Shown here: positions 1-12,114 of the stretch, piece after piece
How the letters are laid out: every line of letters begins with the position of its first letter
How positions within the stretch are numbered: the stretch's first letter is position 1
Source: an uncultured Collinsella sp.
GTDB taxonomy: Bacteria > Actinomycetota > Coriobacteriia > Coriobacteriales > Coriobacteriaceae
Reading direction: 5' to 3'
DNA length: 64,000 nt
Assembly: GCA_900540875.1 (NCBI GenBank)
Contig: UQHT01000011.1
Span: forward strand, 4,404-68,403
Program-made: the position numbers and the translations under genes
The notes under the pieces: model-generated
What the model was told of the DNA's origin: nothing
Seen by the model: the letters and a program-made list of their open reading frames with translations, nothing else
Database searches by the model: none

Positions 1-4260
<4,260 letters not shown>

Positions 4261-4304
4261 TTAGTTCCGCCGTTCTAACGAACGGCGGCGACCTCCGTCG
4301 CTGC

Positions 4305-4404
4305 GCGGCCCCCAGAGCTACAATCTGTCATTCAAAAGGCAGGGCATGACCAAAAGGTCAATGCCCTGCCTTTTTCATGCCACCTTGTACGCTCTGGGGG
4401 CCGC
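4305..4404 (+). terminator. rpoC terminator bracketed by a 14-bp inverted repeat
   Basis: The core hairpin is 4338-4370 (GGCAGGGCATGACC, loop AAAA, complementary arm with one bulged A), followed by five T at 4371-4375. It is enclosed by a perfect 14-bp inverted repeat, GCGGCCCCCAGAGC at 4305-4318 against 4391-4404. A further 9-bp perfect hairpin without a T-tract lies just upstream at 4267-4288. The core is a standard Rho-independent terminator. The role of the outer arms is unknown. Confidence 0.85.
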
Positions 4405-4448
4405 TCGCTTGCGTATGCTCAACTTGTTGCGTTCCGTTGATCACTTGC

Positions 4449-4480
4449 AAAAAAGGACAGGTTTATTTTGGTAGTTTTTC
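4449..4480. repeat. Dispersed intergenic repeat, copy 1
   Basis: The sequence AAAAAAGGACAGGTTTATTT and the bases after it recur, inverted and slightly changed, at 41653-41693. In the second copy the flanks form a terminator hairpin. Here the flanks have diverged and no longer pair well. Confidence 0.5.
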
Positions 4481-4491
4481 CTGCTTGAATT

Positions 4492-4518
4492 TGAAACATT
4501 CCGTTTGGTCAAAGCGTA
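4492..4518 (+). promoter_or_regulatory. Candidate ECF-type promoter of the sigma/anti-sigma pair
   Basis: TGAAAC (4492-4497) and CGTA (4515-4518) are separated by 17 bases. This matches the pattern recognised by SigW-like ECF sigma factors (TGAAAC, 16-17 bases, CGTA). It lies about 50 bases before the sigma-factor start codon, as expected for an autoregulated ECF operon. This is a motif match only; the transcription start has not been seen. Confidence 0.55.
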
Positions 4519-4568
4519 TCTATGGTGAGGGCCCCATCAAGAACCATCAGTGTCACCGGGAGGTGATT

Positions 4569-5087
4569 ATGGAAGAACAAGCTTTTAGACAGGCGGTCGA
4601 GGATCACCGAGATGTCGTGTTCCGAATCGCCTTGACGTATCTGCGTGATCGCGCTGACGCCGACGATGTCGCTCAAGACGTCTTTCTAAAGTTACTCAAA
4701 AGCGATACGCATTTTGAAAGCTGGGAGCATCTTCGTCGATGGCTCATCCGGGTCACGATCAATGAATGCAAATCTCTCTTTCGAAAGCCGTGGAGGCGCG
4801 TGGAGGATATTGAAAGTCTGACCGATTCGCTCTTGACGGCGCAGGACGAGACCAAGGCCGTCCTATTAGACGTCATGCGGCTTCCGGAACGATTCCGTAT
4901 CTCCATCGTGCTCTATTACTATCTGGGCTTCTCGACTTCAGAAATTGCCGAGTTACTGCATGTGCCAGCCGCGACCGTTCGAACGCGTTTAGCTCGCGGC
5001 AGATCGAAGCTCAAGTTCATCCTAGAGGAGGGCGACCGTGAAATCCAACCAGATCAAGCAGGCCTTCGAGTCCGTCCAAGCCGATAG
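4569..5087 (+). CDS. ECF-subfamily RNA polymerase sigma factor
   Basis: This is a 172-residue sigma-70-family protein of the extracytoplasmic-function type. Region 2 includes LRDRADADDVAQDVFLKLL. Region 4 ends with the helix-turn-helix STSEIAELLHVPAATVRTRL. The linker between them is short and there are no regions 1 or 3, as is usual for ECF factors. The ATG at 4569 is chosen because GGGAGGTGATT precedes it; a longer in-frame extension to 4377 would run back through the rpoC terminator. The gene overlaps the next by 50 bases, which suggests translational coupling to its likely anti-sigma partner. The inducing signal is unknown. Confidence 0.9.
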   Translation: MEEQAFRQAVEDHRDVVFRIALTYLRDRADADDVAQDVFLKLLKSDTHFESWEHLRRWLIRVTINECKSLFRKPWRRVEDIESLTDSLLTAQDETKAVLLDVMRLPERFRISIVLYYYLGFSTSEIAELLHVPAATVRTRLARGRSKLKFILEEGDREIQPDQAGLRVRPSR

Positions 5088-6114
5088 CGATCTTGCTGAC
5101 CGTGTTCTTTATGCCGCTGCTGGCGAGCCGCTTCGCCGAAAGGGTCACGCGAAGCCTCTGTATGTTGCCGTAATCGGATGTCTTGCCGGAGTGCTGGCGA
5201 CCGGAGGGGTCGCCTACGCTGTTGTCAATTCCAGTTATTTTGCCTCTGCCTGGGGAAACCATGGCAACGGAGAGTCCGTTACCTGGACAAATGGCGGCTC
5301 GTCGGGGACGAAATATACCTACACCAGAGAGTTTGGTGATGGTATCGCGCCCCAAAGCCTGGAGGGTGCAGTCCAGAAGGTCAATCTGTCCGTCGAGGGC
5401 AACGGCTATACGCTCGACATTCATGAGATGGCAATCGACGAGAACGGTTGCGGTGCTGTGACGTTTACATTGTCCAATCCGAATGGCGTTAGCTACTACA
5501 AGCCGGCGGCAGAGCTTGGCGAACTTGTTCTCTATGGTGAAGAAGAAGGGGGCGTCAGTACACCCAGCATGAACTTCGGCGAGGAATGGGCTGATACACG
5601 CTGCACCATTGATAAAGACACATCAAGCGACACGGTCATTAACGGCACGATGTACTTTGCATCTTGGAATCGCGATCGAGATTTACGACATGCGGTCACC
5701 TGGAATATCAGTTGGACGGAGGGCAAAGGTGAGGATGCGAAGGTGATCGAGGTATCGACGCCAGAGTTTAACGTCGGAGCGCACGTCGATACAAAGGAGC
5801 TCCGCTCCGACGACTCGCCTCTCGAGATCAGCCCGTTTTCCATCCAGACGCACATCGATGATCTGGGCTATGAAGCAGTTGATCATAAACTGACCGTCAG
5901 CTACAAGGATGGATCGGAGCAGATTATCGAAGATGACGACGCAGGGGCGTACAATTTCTATGTTTCGATGGCGCGCAATAGCGGAGAGAACATCTGGGTT
6001 CCGACAAAACTGATCAATGTCGATCAAGTGGTCTCGGTGACCCTCGAGGGCACGAGATGCACATCAACAGGAGAGACCGAAACAGAAGTACCCTTTACCA
6101 TCGTCTATTCGTAA
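5038..6114 (+). CDS. Membrane-anchored anti-sigma-like protein
   Basis: This 358-residue protein starts at GTG 5038, inside the end of the sigma-factor gene. Residues 1-40 are soluble and probably cytoplasmic. A single hydrophobic segment at about residues 41-65 (VIGCLAGVLATGGVAYAVV) is followed by a large, mostly beta-rich domain predicted to be outside the cell. Topology, overlap and position match anti-sigma factors that hold an ECF factor at the membrane. No canonical zinc-binding anti-sigma motif (HxxxCxxC) is seen, so the sigma-binding role is inferred from context. The extracellular domain resembles those of DUF4179-type proteins in Firmicutes, but I cannot assign a ligand. Confidence 0.7.
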   Translation: MKSNQIKQAFESVQADSDLADRVLYAAAGEPLRRKGHAKPLYVAVIGCLAGVLATGGVAYAVVNSSYFASAWGNHGNGESVTWTNGGSSGTKYTYTREFGDGIAPQSLEGAVQKVNLSVEGNGYTLDIHEMAIDENGCGAVTFTLSNPNGVSYYKPAAELGELVLYGEEEGGVSTPSMNFGEEWADTRCTIDKDTSSDTVINGTMYFASWNRDRDLRHAVTWNISWTEGKGEDAKVIEVSTPEFNVGAHVDTKELRSDDSPLEISPFSIQTHIDDLGYEAVDHKLTVSYKDGSEQIIEDDDAGAYNFYVSMARNSGENIWVPTKLINVDQVVSVTLEGTRCTSTGETETEVPFTIVYS

Positions 6115-6120
6115 GGTCTA

Positions 6121-6153
6121 GGCCGCTTCCTGCTAGAGGAAGCGGCCATTTTT
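6121..6153 (+). terminator. Terminator of the sigma/anti-sigma operon
   Basis: A perfect 10-bp stem GGCCGCTTCC / GGAAGCGGCC has a 7-base loop and is followed by ATTTTT. The remaining 230 bases to rpsL should hold the str-operon promoter, but I see no clear consensus. Confidence 0.9.
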
Positions 6154-6383
6154 GCGTTACATGGAGGGCTGGAATGGGCACTTGCGCACAGGCGGGGATT
6201 CCTTTTATGGAGGCTTTGCGGAAATATGGCTATTTTGGGATACGCCCGGCGGCGTGGTCTGTTGACGGCACAGCTAACGGCACGTATCCTATCGAACTGC
6301 GTGTTTCGTAGGGGGATGCTGACCCCTCGATTCAAGCCGTTGCACTTTACAGAAAGCTGGAATCATTCGAGAAGGAGTACGCT

Positions 6384-6761
6384 TTGCCTACTATTAACCA
6401 GCTGGTTCGCCAGGGCCGTCGTTCCGTGCCCAAGAAGTCCAAGAACGCTGCTCTGCAGCACAACTCCCAGAAGCGCGGCGTGTGCACCCGCGTCTTCACC
6501 ACGAGCCCCAAGAAGCCGAACTCGGCTCTTCGTAAGGTTGCCCGTGTTCGCCTTGTCAACGGCATCGAAGTTACTGCTTACATCCCGGGTGAGGGCCACA
6601 ACCTGCAGGAGCACTCCATCGTGCTCGTCCGCGGCGGTCGTGTCCGTGACCTCCCTGGTGTCCGTTATCACGTCATCCGTGGCGCCTACGACGCTGCTCC
6701 GGTCCAGAACCGTATGCAGGCCCGTTCCAAGTACGGTGCTAAGCGCCCCAAGGCCAAATAA
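6384..6761 (+). CDS. rpsL: 30S ribosomal protein S12
   Basis: This 125-residue protein is full length for S12, which sits at the decoding centre of the small subunit. The hallmark KKPNSALRKVARVRL and the loop PGVRYHVIRG are present. Translation is inferred to begin at TTG 6384 (protein MPTINQLVRQG), with GAGAAGGAG just upstream and no nearby ATG in frame. It is the first gene of the str operon, followed by rpsG after 73 bases. Confidence 0.97.
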   Translation: MPTINQLVRQGRRSVPKKSKNAALQHNSQKRGVCTRVFTTSPKKPNSALRKVARVRLVNGIEVTAYIPGEGHNLQEHSIVLVRGGRVRDLPGVRYHVIRGAYDAAPVQNRMQARSKYGAKRPKAK

Positions 6762-6834
6762 GCCAGATAACGTTTTGATACTTTCGCCGTGTGCCGCCTA
6801 AGGGCCGCACGGTAGACACTTAAGGAGATTTCAC

Positions 6835-7308
6835 ATGCCGCGTCGTGCAGCAGCTAATCGTCGTGAGGTTCAGCCTGACGCCGTTTACAACAACCGCCTG
6901 GTGACTCAGCTCATCAACAAGGTCCTTCTTGACGGCAAGAAGGCCACCGCTGAGCGCATCGTTTACACCGCTTTCGAGATCGTTGCCGAGAAGTCCGAGG
7001 GTGGCGACGCTCTCGCTACCTTCAAGAAGGCTATGGACAACGTCAAGCCCACGCTCGAGGTTAAGCCCAAGCGTGTCGGTGGCGCTACCTATCAGGTCCC
7101 GATGGAGGTCAACTCCCGTCGTTCCACCGCTCTGGGTATCCGCTGGATCGTCAACTTCTCCCGCGCTCGCAAGGAGAAGACCATGGCCGAGCGTCTCGCC
7201 AACGAGATCCTCGACGCTTCCAACGGCCTGGGCGCTTCCGTCAAGAAGCGTGAGGACGTCTTCAAGATGGCCGAGGCCAACCGCGCGTTCTCTCACTATC
7301 GTTGGTAA
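6835..7308 (+). CDS. rpsG: 30S ribosomal protein S7
   Basis: This 157-residue small-subunit protein nucleates assembly of the 3' domain of 16S rRNA. It begins PRRAAANRREV and contains the conserved block GGATYQVPMEV and the C-terminal AFSHYRW. The length is normal for bacterial S7. A GGAG ribosome binding site precedes ATG 6835, and fusA starts 19 bases after the stop. Gene order rpsL-rpsG-fusA is the ancestral str-operon order. Confidence 0.97.
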   Translation: MPRRAAANRREVQPDAVYNNRLVTQLINKVLLDGKKATAERIVYTAFEIVAEKSEGGDALATFKKAMDNVKPTLEVKPKRVGGATYQVPMEVNSRRSTALGIRWIVNFSRARKEKTMAERLANEILDASNGLGASVKKREDVFKMAEANRAFSHYRW

Positions 7309-7327
7309 GTTAAGGTAAGGAACTAAC

Positions 7328-9427
7328 ATGGCTAAGCCTAAGTACAAGCTTTCCGATACCCGTAACATCGGCATCATGGCCCACATCGATGCCGGTAAGA
7401 CCACCACGACCGAGCGTATTCTTTACTACACCGGTAAGACCCACAAGATCGGTGAGGTCCATGAGGGCGCTGCCACCATGGACTGGATGGTTCAGGAGCA
7501 GGAGCGCGGCGTAACCATTACCTCCGCTGCTACCACGTGCTTCTGGAACAAGGACGGCAAGGACTACCGCATCCAGATCATCGACACCCCGGGCCACGTT
7601 GACTTCACCGCCGAGGTCGAGCGCTGCCTGCGCGTCCTCGATGGCGCTGTCGCCGTCTTCGACGCCGTTGCCGGCGTTCAGCCCCAGTCTGAGACCGTTT
7701 GGCGTCAGGCTTCTACCTTCAACGTCCCCCGCATCGCCTTCATCAACAAGTATGACCGCGTGGGCGCTGACTTCTTCAACGCTATCGAGACCATGAAGGA
7801 TCGTCTCGACGCCAACGCCGTGGCCGCTCAGGTCCCGATGGGCGCCGAGGACAACTTCTGGGGCGTCATCGACCTGGTCACCATGACTGCATGGGACTTC
7901 AAGGCCGACGAGAAGGGTATGACCTACCCCGAGCCGATGGACGAGATCCCGGCTGAGTTCGCCGACATCGCTGCCACCAAGCGCGAGGAGCTCCTCGACG
8001 CTGCTGCCAGCTTTGACGACGAGCTCATGGAGAAGATCCTCATGGAGGAGGACTTCACCGTCGAGGAGCTCAAGGCTGCTCTGCGCAAGGGCGTTCTGGC
8101 CAACGAGCTCAACCTCGTCTTCGTGGGTTCCGCCTACAAGAACAAGGGCGTTCAGGAGCTGCTCGACGCTGTCGTCGACTACCTGCCCAGCCCGCTTGAC
8201 GTCGAGGCCGTCACCGGTACCGATCCGGACACCGGCGAGGAGATCCAGCGTCATCCTTCCTTCGACGAGCCCTTCTCCGGCCTGGTCTTCAAGATCATGA
8301 CCGACCCGTTCGTCGGTAAGCTCACCTACGTCCGCGTTTACTCCGGCCGCGCCGAGTCCGGCTCCTACGTTGTCAACGCTTCCAACGGTCAGCGCGAGCG
8401 CCTCGGCCGCATCCTCGAGATGAACGCCGCCGAGCGTATCGACCGTGACGACGCTGCCGCCGGCGACATCGTCGCTTGCGTCGGCTTCAAGAACTCCACC
8501 ACCGGTGACACCCTGTGCGCCGAGGGCAAGGAGATCGTCCTCGAGAAGATCGAGTTCGCTAAGCCCGTTATTGACGTTGCCATCGAGCCCAAGACCAAGG
8601 CCGAGCAGGACAAGATGTCCCTGGCTCTGACCAAGCTCGCCGAGGAGGACCCGACCTTCCAGGTGTCCACCAACCACGAGACCGGCCAGACCATCATCGC
8701 CGGCATGGGCGAGCTGCACCTCGAGATCATCGTCGACCGTCTGCTCCGCGAGTTCAAGGTTGACGCTAACGTCGGTAAGCCCCAGGTTGCCTACCGCGAG
8801 ACCGCCGGTCACGACGTCGAGAAGGCTGAGGGCAAGTTCGTCCGTCAGTCCGGCGGTCGCGGTCAGTACGGCCACGCCGTCATCAAGCTCGAGAAGATGG
8901 AGGAGGGCTTCGGCTACGAGTTCGTCAACGCTATCGTCGGCGGCGTCGTGCCCAAGGAGTACATCCCGTCCATCGACAAGGGCATCCAGGAGGCCCTGAA
9001 CACCGGTGTTATCGCCGGCTTCCCGGTCCTCGACGTTAAGGTCACCCTGTTCGACGGTTCTTACCACGAGGTCGACTCCTCCGAGGCCGCCTTCAAGATC
9101 GCCGGTTCCATGGCTATCAAGGACGCTCTCAAGAAGTCCGATCCGCAGCTGCTCGAGCCGATCATGGCTGTCGAGGTCGAGACCCCCGAGCAGTACATGG
9201 GCGACGTTATGGGCAACCTCTCCGGTCGCCGCGGCAAGATCGAGGGCATGGAGGATCGCAAGAACAGCAAGCTCATCCGTGCCAAGGTGCCGCTGGGCGA
9301 GATGTTCGGTTACGCTACCGACCTTCGCTCCCAGACCCAGGGCCGTGCATCCTACACGATGCAGTTCGACTCTTATGAGCCCGCGCCCAAGTCCATCGTG
9401 GACGAGGTCATGAGCAAGAACGCCTAA
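7328..9427 (+). CDS. fusA: Translation elongation factor G
   Basis: This 699-residue GTPase drives ribosomal translocation. The G1 loop AHIDAGKTTTTERIL, the switch region GVTIT, the G3 motif DTPGHVDF and the G4 motif NKYD (usually NKMD) are visible in the first 150 residues. Domain IV contains the conserved GGRGQYGH. Length and architecture are standard. In most bacteria a tuf gene for EF-Tu follows; here rpsJ follows directly and no tuf is present anywhere in the window. Confidence 0.98.
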   Translation: MAKPKYKLSDTRNIGIMAHIDAGKTTTTERILYYTGKTHKIGEVHEGAATMDWMVQEQERGVTITSAATTCFWNKDGKDYRIQIIDTPGHVDFTAEVERCLRVLDGAVAVFDAVAGVQPQSETVWRQASTFNVPRIAFINKYDRVGADFFNAIETMKDRLDANAVAAQVPMGAEDNFWGVIDLVTMTAWDFKADEKGMTYPEPMDEIPAEFADIAATKREELLDAAASFDDELMEKILMEEDFTVEELKAALRKGVLANELNLVFVGSAYKNKGVQELLDAVVDYLPSPLDVEAVTGTDPDTGEEIQRHPSFDEPFSGLVFKIMTDPFVGKLTYVRVYSGRAESGSYVVNASNGQRERLGRILEMNAAERIDRDDAAAGDIVACVGFKNSTTGDTLCAEGKEIVLEKIEFAKPVIDVAIEPKTKAEQDKMSLALTKLAEEDPTFQVSTNHETGQTIIAGMGELHLEIIVDRLLREFKVDANVGKPQVAYRETAGHDVEKAEGKFVRQSGGRGQYGHAVIKLEKMEEGFGYEFVNAIVGGVVPKEYIPSIDKGIQEALNTGVIAGFPVLDVKVTLFDGSYHEVDSSEAAFKIAGSMAIKDALKKSDPQLLEPIMAVEVETPEQYMGDVMGNLSGRRGKIEGMEDRKNSKLIRAKVPLGEMFGYATDLRSQTQGRASYTMQFDSYEPAPKSIVDEVMSKNA

Positions 9428-9487
9428 GTTCGAGCTCCCTGTTACGTAATCCGCGAGAACATCTCTCGCACTCTTTGGAGGTTTAAG

Positions 9488-9796
9488 TTGGCTACCCAGA
9501 AGATCCGCATTCGCCTCAAGGGCTATGATCACGAGGTCGTCGATCAGTCCGCGAAGCTCATCGTCGAGACCGCTCAGAAGACCGGTGCTCGCGTTTCCGG
9601 TCCTGTCCCCCTGCCCACCGAGCGCAACCTGTACACGGTTATCCGCTCGCCGCACGTGAACAAGGACTCCCGTGAGCAGTTCGAGATGCGCACCCACAAG
9701 CGCCTCATCGACATCCTCGACCCCACCTCGGGCACCGTTGATTCGCTCATGCGTCTCGACCTCCCCGCTGGCGTCGACATCGACATCAAGCTCTAA
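9488..9796 (+). CDS. rpsJ: 30S ribosomal protein S10
   Basis: This 102-residue protein is full length for S10 (KIRIRLKGYDHEVVDQSA at the N-terminus, ending GVDIDIKL). S10 also acts as NusE in antitermination. The inferred start is TTG 9488, preceded by TTTGGAGG. In most bacteria rpsJ opens the S10 operon and is followed at once by rplC. Here it is attached to the str operon, ends in a terminator, and rplC lies about 14 kb downstream. Confidence 0.97.
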   Translation: MATQKIRIRLKGYDHEVVDQSAKLIVETAQKTGARVSGPVPLPTERNLYTVIRSPHVNKDSREQFEMRTHKRLIDILDPTSGTVDSLMRLDLPAGVDIDIKL

Positions 9797-9817
9797 GCGA
9801 TATCGCTCATAGCTTAC

Positions 9818-9854
9818 AGAGCCCCGCTGCCATTACGGTAGCGGGGCTCTTTTG
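9818..9854 (+). terminator. Terminator after rpsJ
   Basis: A 14-bp stem starting AGAGCCCCGCT, with one G-U pair and a 5-base loop, is followed by TTTTG. It ends the str-rpsJ transcript and separates it from the minus-strand birA. Confidence 0.9.
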
Positions 9855-9912
9855 TTTTGCATGATGGGTTTTGACCGCCTGGTAATGCTGCTGAGTAGGT
9901 GGCTGCGGCGCC

Positions 9913-10689
9913 CTATTCGCCCAAGGGGCGCAGCGACGCCTCCTCAAAATGGAAGGATCGCAAGCCGTCTTCCGTTTCGATACACGCGCGTCCAAAGGTA
10001 TCGACGGTTTTAAAGATGCCTCGCGCCAGCTCGTCACCGGCAGGGGAGCGGGCGATAACGTGCTTTCCAATCCAATTGAGGTGAGCGACATATTCGTCGT
10101 GGACGGGCGCGAGCGGTCCGGCGTTTTCTTCCATGGCGTTGAGCAGATCTGCCCACGCGTCTACAGCGTTTACGACGGTGTGATAGACCTCATCGAGGAG
10201 CATATCGACGGCGGGAACGTTCTCGTTGAGGTCCGAGAGACCGATTGCCGGCAGGCCACCATCGGGCACCTCCGCGGGCACATAGTTCACGTTGACGCCG
10301 ATGCCACAGACCGCAAAGGGGTTGCCTTCGTTATCGCGTGCGGCTTCGACCAGAATGCCGCCGAGTTTGCGTCCACGCGCGACCAGGTCGTTGGGCCATT
10401 TGAGGCCAATCTCGTTTGCAAGACCCTGTTTTTCGAGCGCCTCGAGCACCGCTAGGCCGCTGACGGCGGCAAGGCCAGAGTACTTGGCGGGATCAACACG
10501 AGGACGTAGGACAATCGAGAGTAACAGATTGCCGGCGGTTGAATCCCACTTGTGGCCGCGCCGGCCGCGTCCTGCTGTCTGAGCCCGGGCGGCAAGTCCT
10601 GTGCCGTGCGGCGCTCCCTGTTTTCCTGCTTCGAGCAGGTCATCGTTGGTCGATCCGGTTACGTCGACTATCGTTAATTTGGCATCCAT
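9913..10689 (-). CDS. birA: Biotin--[acetyl-CoA-carboxylase] ligase
   Basis: This 258-residue enzyme makes biotinyl-AMP and transfers biotin to the carrier lysine of AccB. The nucleotide/biotin loop GRGRRGHKWDS, the KWPNDL motif and GGILVE are present, followed by a C-terminal SH3-like domain. There is no N-terminal helix-turn-helix, so this is a group I ligase that should not regulate biotin genes itself. The ATG at 10689 is preceded by AAGGAGG; the longer frame to 10776 has no such site. It is divergent from the fatty-acid operon, whose accB encodes its substrate, and shares the operator-containing intergenic region. Confidence 0.93.
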   Translation of the reverse strand: MDAKLTIVDVTGSTNDDLLEAGKQGAPHGTGLAARAQTAGRGRRGHKWDSTAGNLLLSIVLRPRVDPAKYSGLAAVSGLAVLEALEKQGLANEIGLKWPNDLVARGRKLGGILVEAARDNEGNPFAVCGIGVNVNYVPAEVPDGGLPAIGLSDLNENVPAVDMLLDEVYHTVVNAVDAWADLLNAMEENAGPLAPVHDEYVAHLNWIGKHVIARSPAGDELARGIFKTVDTFGRACIETEDGLRSFHFEEASLRPLGE

Positions 10690-10781
10690 AACGGCTGCTA
10701 CCTCCTTAATGAATAAGTGAATAACGCAATGGTGTCGAGAGAGACACAATGTGAAGCCTTTGTCGCATTTGGACAATTTAA

Positions 10782-10845
10782 TGTTAACACGTTAACAACG
10801 ACTGAAATGCGCTATCCTCTCTTGGTCGATGTAAACACGTCAACA
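10782..10845 (+). promoter_or_regulatory. Two palindromic operator-like sites before fabH
   Basis: TGTTAACACGTTAACA (10782-10797) is a perfect inverted repeat around a 2-base centre. TGTAAACACGTCAACA (10830-10845) is a close copy 48 bases downstream, just before the fabH ribosome binding site. Their position suggests a repressor of the fatty-acid operon, possibly also of birA. A weak promoter TTAACA / TATCCT (10792-10818) would lie between them. Which protein binds them is unknown. Confidence 0.6.
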
Positions 10846-10863
10846 ACTCAAAGGAGGTTAGTG

Positions 10864-11823
10864 ATGGGTTTCACGATTCTTGGAACAGGCTCGGCGCTTC
10901 CTAAGCGCAGTGTTTCCAATGACGAGCTGTCCGAGTTCCTCGATACCTCGGATGAGTGGATTTTTACCCGCACAGGTATTAAGAGTCGCCATGTATGCAC
11001 CACCGAGTCACTTGACGACCTTGCCGTAGCGGCGAGCGAGCGGGCACTCCAGGTGTCCGGAATCGACGCGAGCCAGCTGGATTTGATCGTCTGCTCGACG
11101 ACGACGGGTGACCACCTTGTTCCCGCCGAGGCGTGTGCCGTTGCTGAGCGACTGGGCGCGACGTGCCCTGCCTTCGATGTCTCGGCTGCCTGCGCCGGCT
11201 TCGTATTTGCGCTCGATGTTGCCGAGGGCTATATCGCCCGAGGACGAGCCAAGCATGTGCTTGTCGTTGCCGCCGAGCAGATGACGCGCGCGCTCGACTG
11301 GACCGACCGCGCCACCTGTGTGCTCTTTGGCGATGGGGCAGGCGCCGCGGTGATTGAGGCTGGGGGAGACAGCCCCCTTGCCGTTGAGCTTTCGACGGCG
11401 CCCGACGTCGAGACGTTGTGCGTTCCCGGTCTGGTCGGCACCTCGCCGTTTAAGGCCTCCGCAGATAGCGAGAGCGTGCTGTCCATGAATGGCCGCCGCG
11501 TGTTCAAGTTCGGCGTCAACGCGATTTGCGACACGGTCCATAAGCTTGCGAGCGATGCGGGCATTTCGGTCGAGGACATCGACCATTTTGTATTCCATCA
11601 GGCTAACGAACGAATCCTGAGTCAGGCGGTCAAGCGCCTCGGTGTGCCAGACAAGCGCGTGGTTCGAACGCTGCGCGAGACCGGCAACATTTCGAGCGCA
11701 TGCATTCCGCTTGCCCTCGACCGGCTGGCAAACGCCGGTGCACTTCACACGGGCGACACCATCGCCCTCGTTGGATTTGGCGCCGGTCTGGATATAGGTG
11801 GCTATCTACTTCGTTGGAAGTAG
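10864..11823 (+). CDS. fabH: 3-oxoacyl-ACP synthase III (KAS III)
   Basis: This 319-residue enzyme condenses an acyl-CoA primer with malonyl-ACP to begin fatty-acid synthesis. The Cys-His-Asn triad is visible: Cys110 in DVSAACAGF, His in FHQANERI and Asn in RETGNISSA. Length is typical. ATG 10864 follows AAAGGAGGTTAGTG. It is the first gene of a ten-gene plus-strand operon that covers initiation, elongation and acetyl-CoA carboxylase, behind the operator-like repeats. Confidence 0.95.
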   Translation: MGFTILGTGSALPKRSVSNDELSEFLDTSDEWIFTRTGIKSRHVCTTESLDDLAVAASERALQVSGIDASQLDLIVCSTTTGDHLVPAEACAVAERLGATCPAFDVSAACAGFVFALDVAEGYIARGRAKHVLVVAAEQMTRALDWTDRATCVLFGDGAGAAVIEAGGDSPLAVELSTAPDVETLCVPGLVGTSPFKASADSESVLSMNGRRVFKFGVNAICDTVHKLASDAGISVEDIDHFVFHQANERILSQAVKRLGVPDKRVVRTLRETGNISSACIPLALDRLANAGALHTGDTIALVGFGAGLDIGGYLLRWK

Positions 11824-11875
11824 TCGCACATAGGAAATAAAAACGCCCCTAGGGCACAAACAAAGGAGAACTACC

Positions 11876-12112
11876 ATGGCAGATCAGAAGACCTTCGAGC
11901 GCGTTTGCGATGTTATCCGCGAGACCGCCGGTCTTGACGACGTCGAGATGAAGCCCGAGTCCACGCTCGAGGAGATTGGTCTCGACAGTCTGGGCACCGT
12001 CGAGATCCTCGTCGCCGTTGAGGACGAGTTTGGCATCCAGCTCGATACCGAGGAGAACCCCAAGACGGTCGGCGAGTTCGCCGATACGGTCGAGGCGGCA
12101 TTGGAGAAGTAG
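11876..12112 (+). CDS. acpP: Acyl carrier protein
   Basis: This 78-residue acidic four-helix protein carries growing acyl chains on a phosphopantetheine arm. Ser38 in GLDSLGTVEI is the attachment site; the usual motif is DSL followed by D or E, so the Gly here is a small departure. A strong AAAGGAG precedes the ATG. The fabK gene starts 3 bases after the stop. Confidence 0.95.
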   Translation: MADQKTFERVCDVIRETAGLDDVEMKPESTLEEIGLDSLGTVEILVAVEDEFGIQLDTEENPKTVGEFADTVEAALEK

Positions 12113-12114
12113 AG

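Noticed and set aside
7310..9697. Long minus-strand frame (795 codons) opposite fusA
   Set aside because: It mirrors a highly expressed gene with strong codon bias; the protein has low complexity rich in Leu, Val, Gly and Asp, and no recognisable domain.
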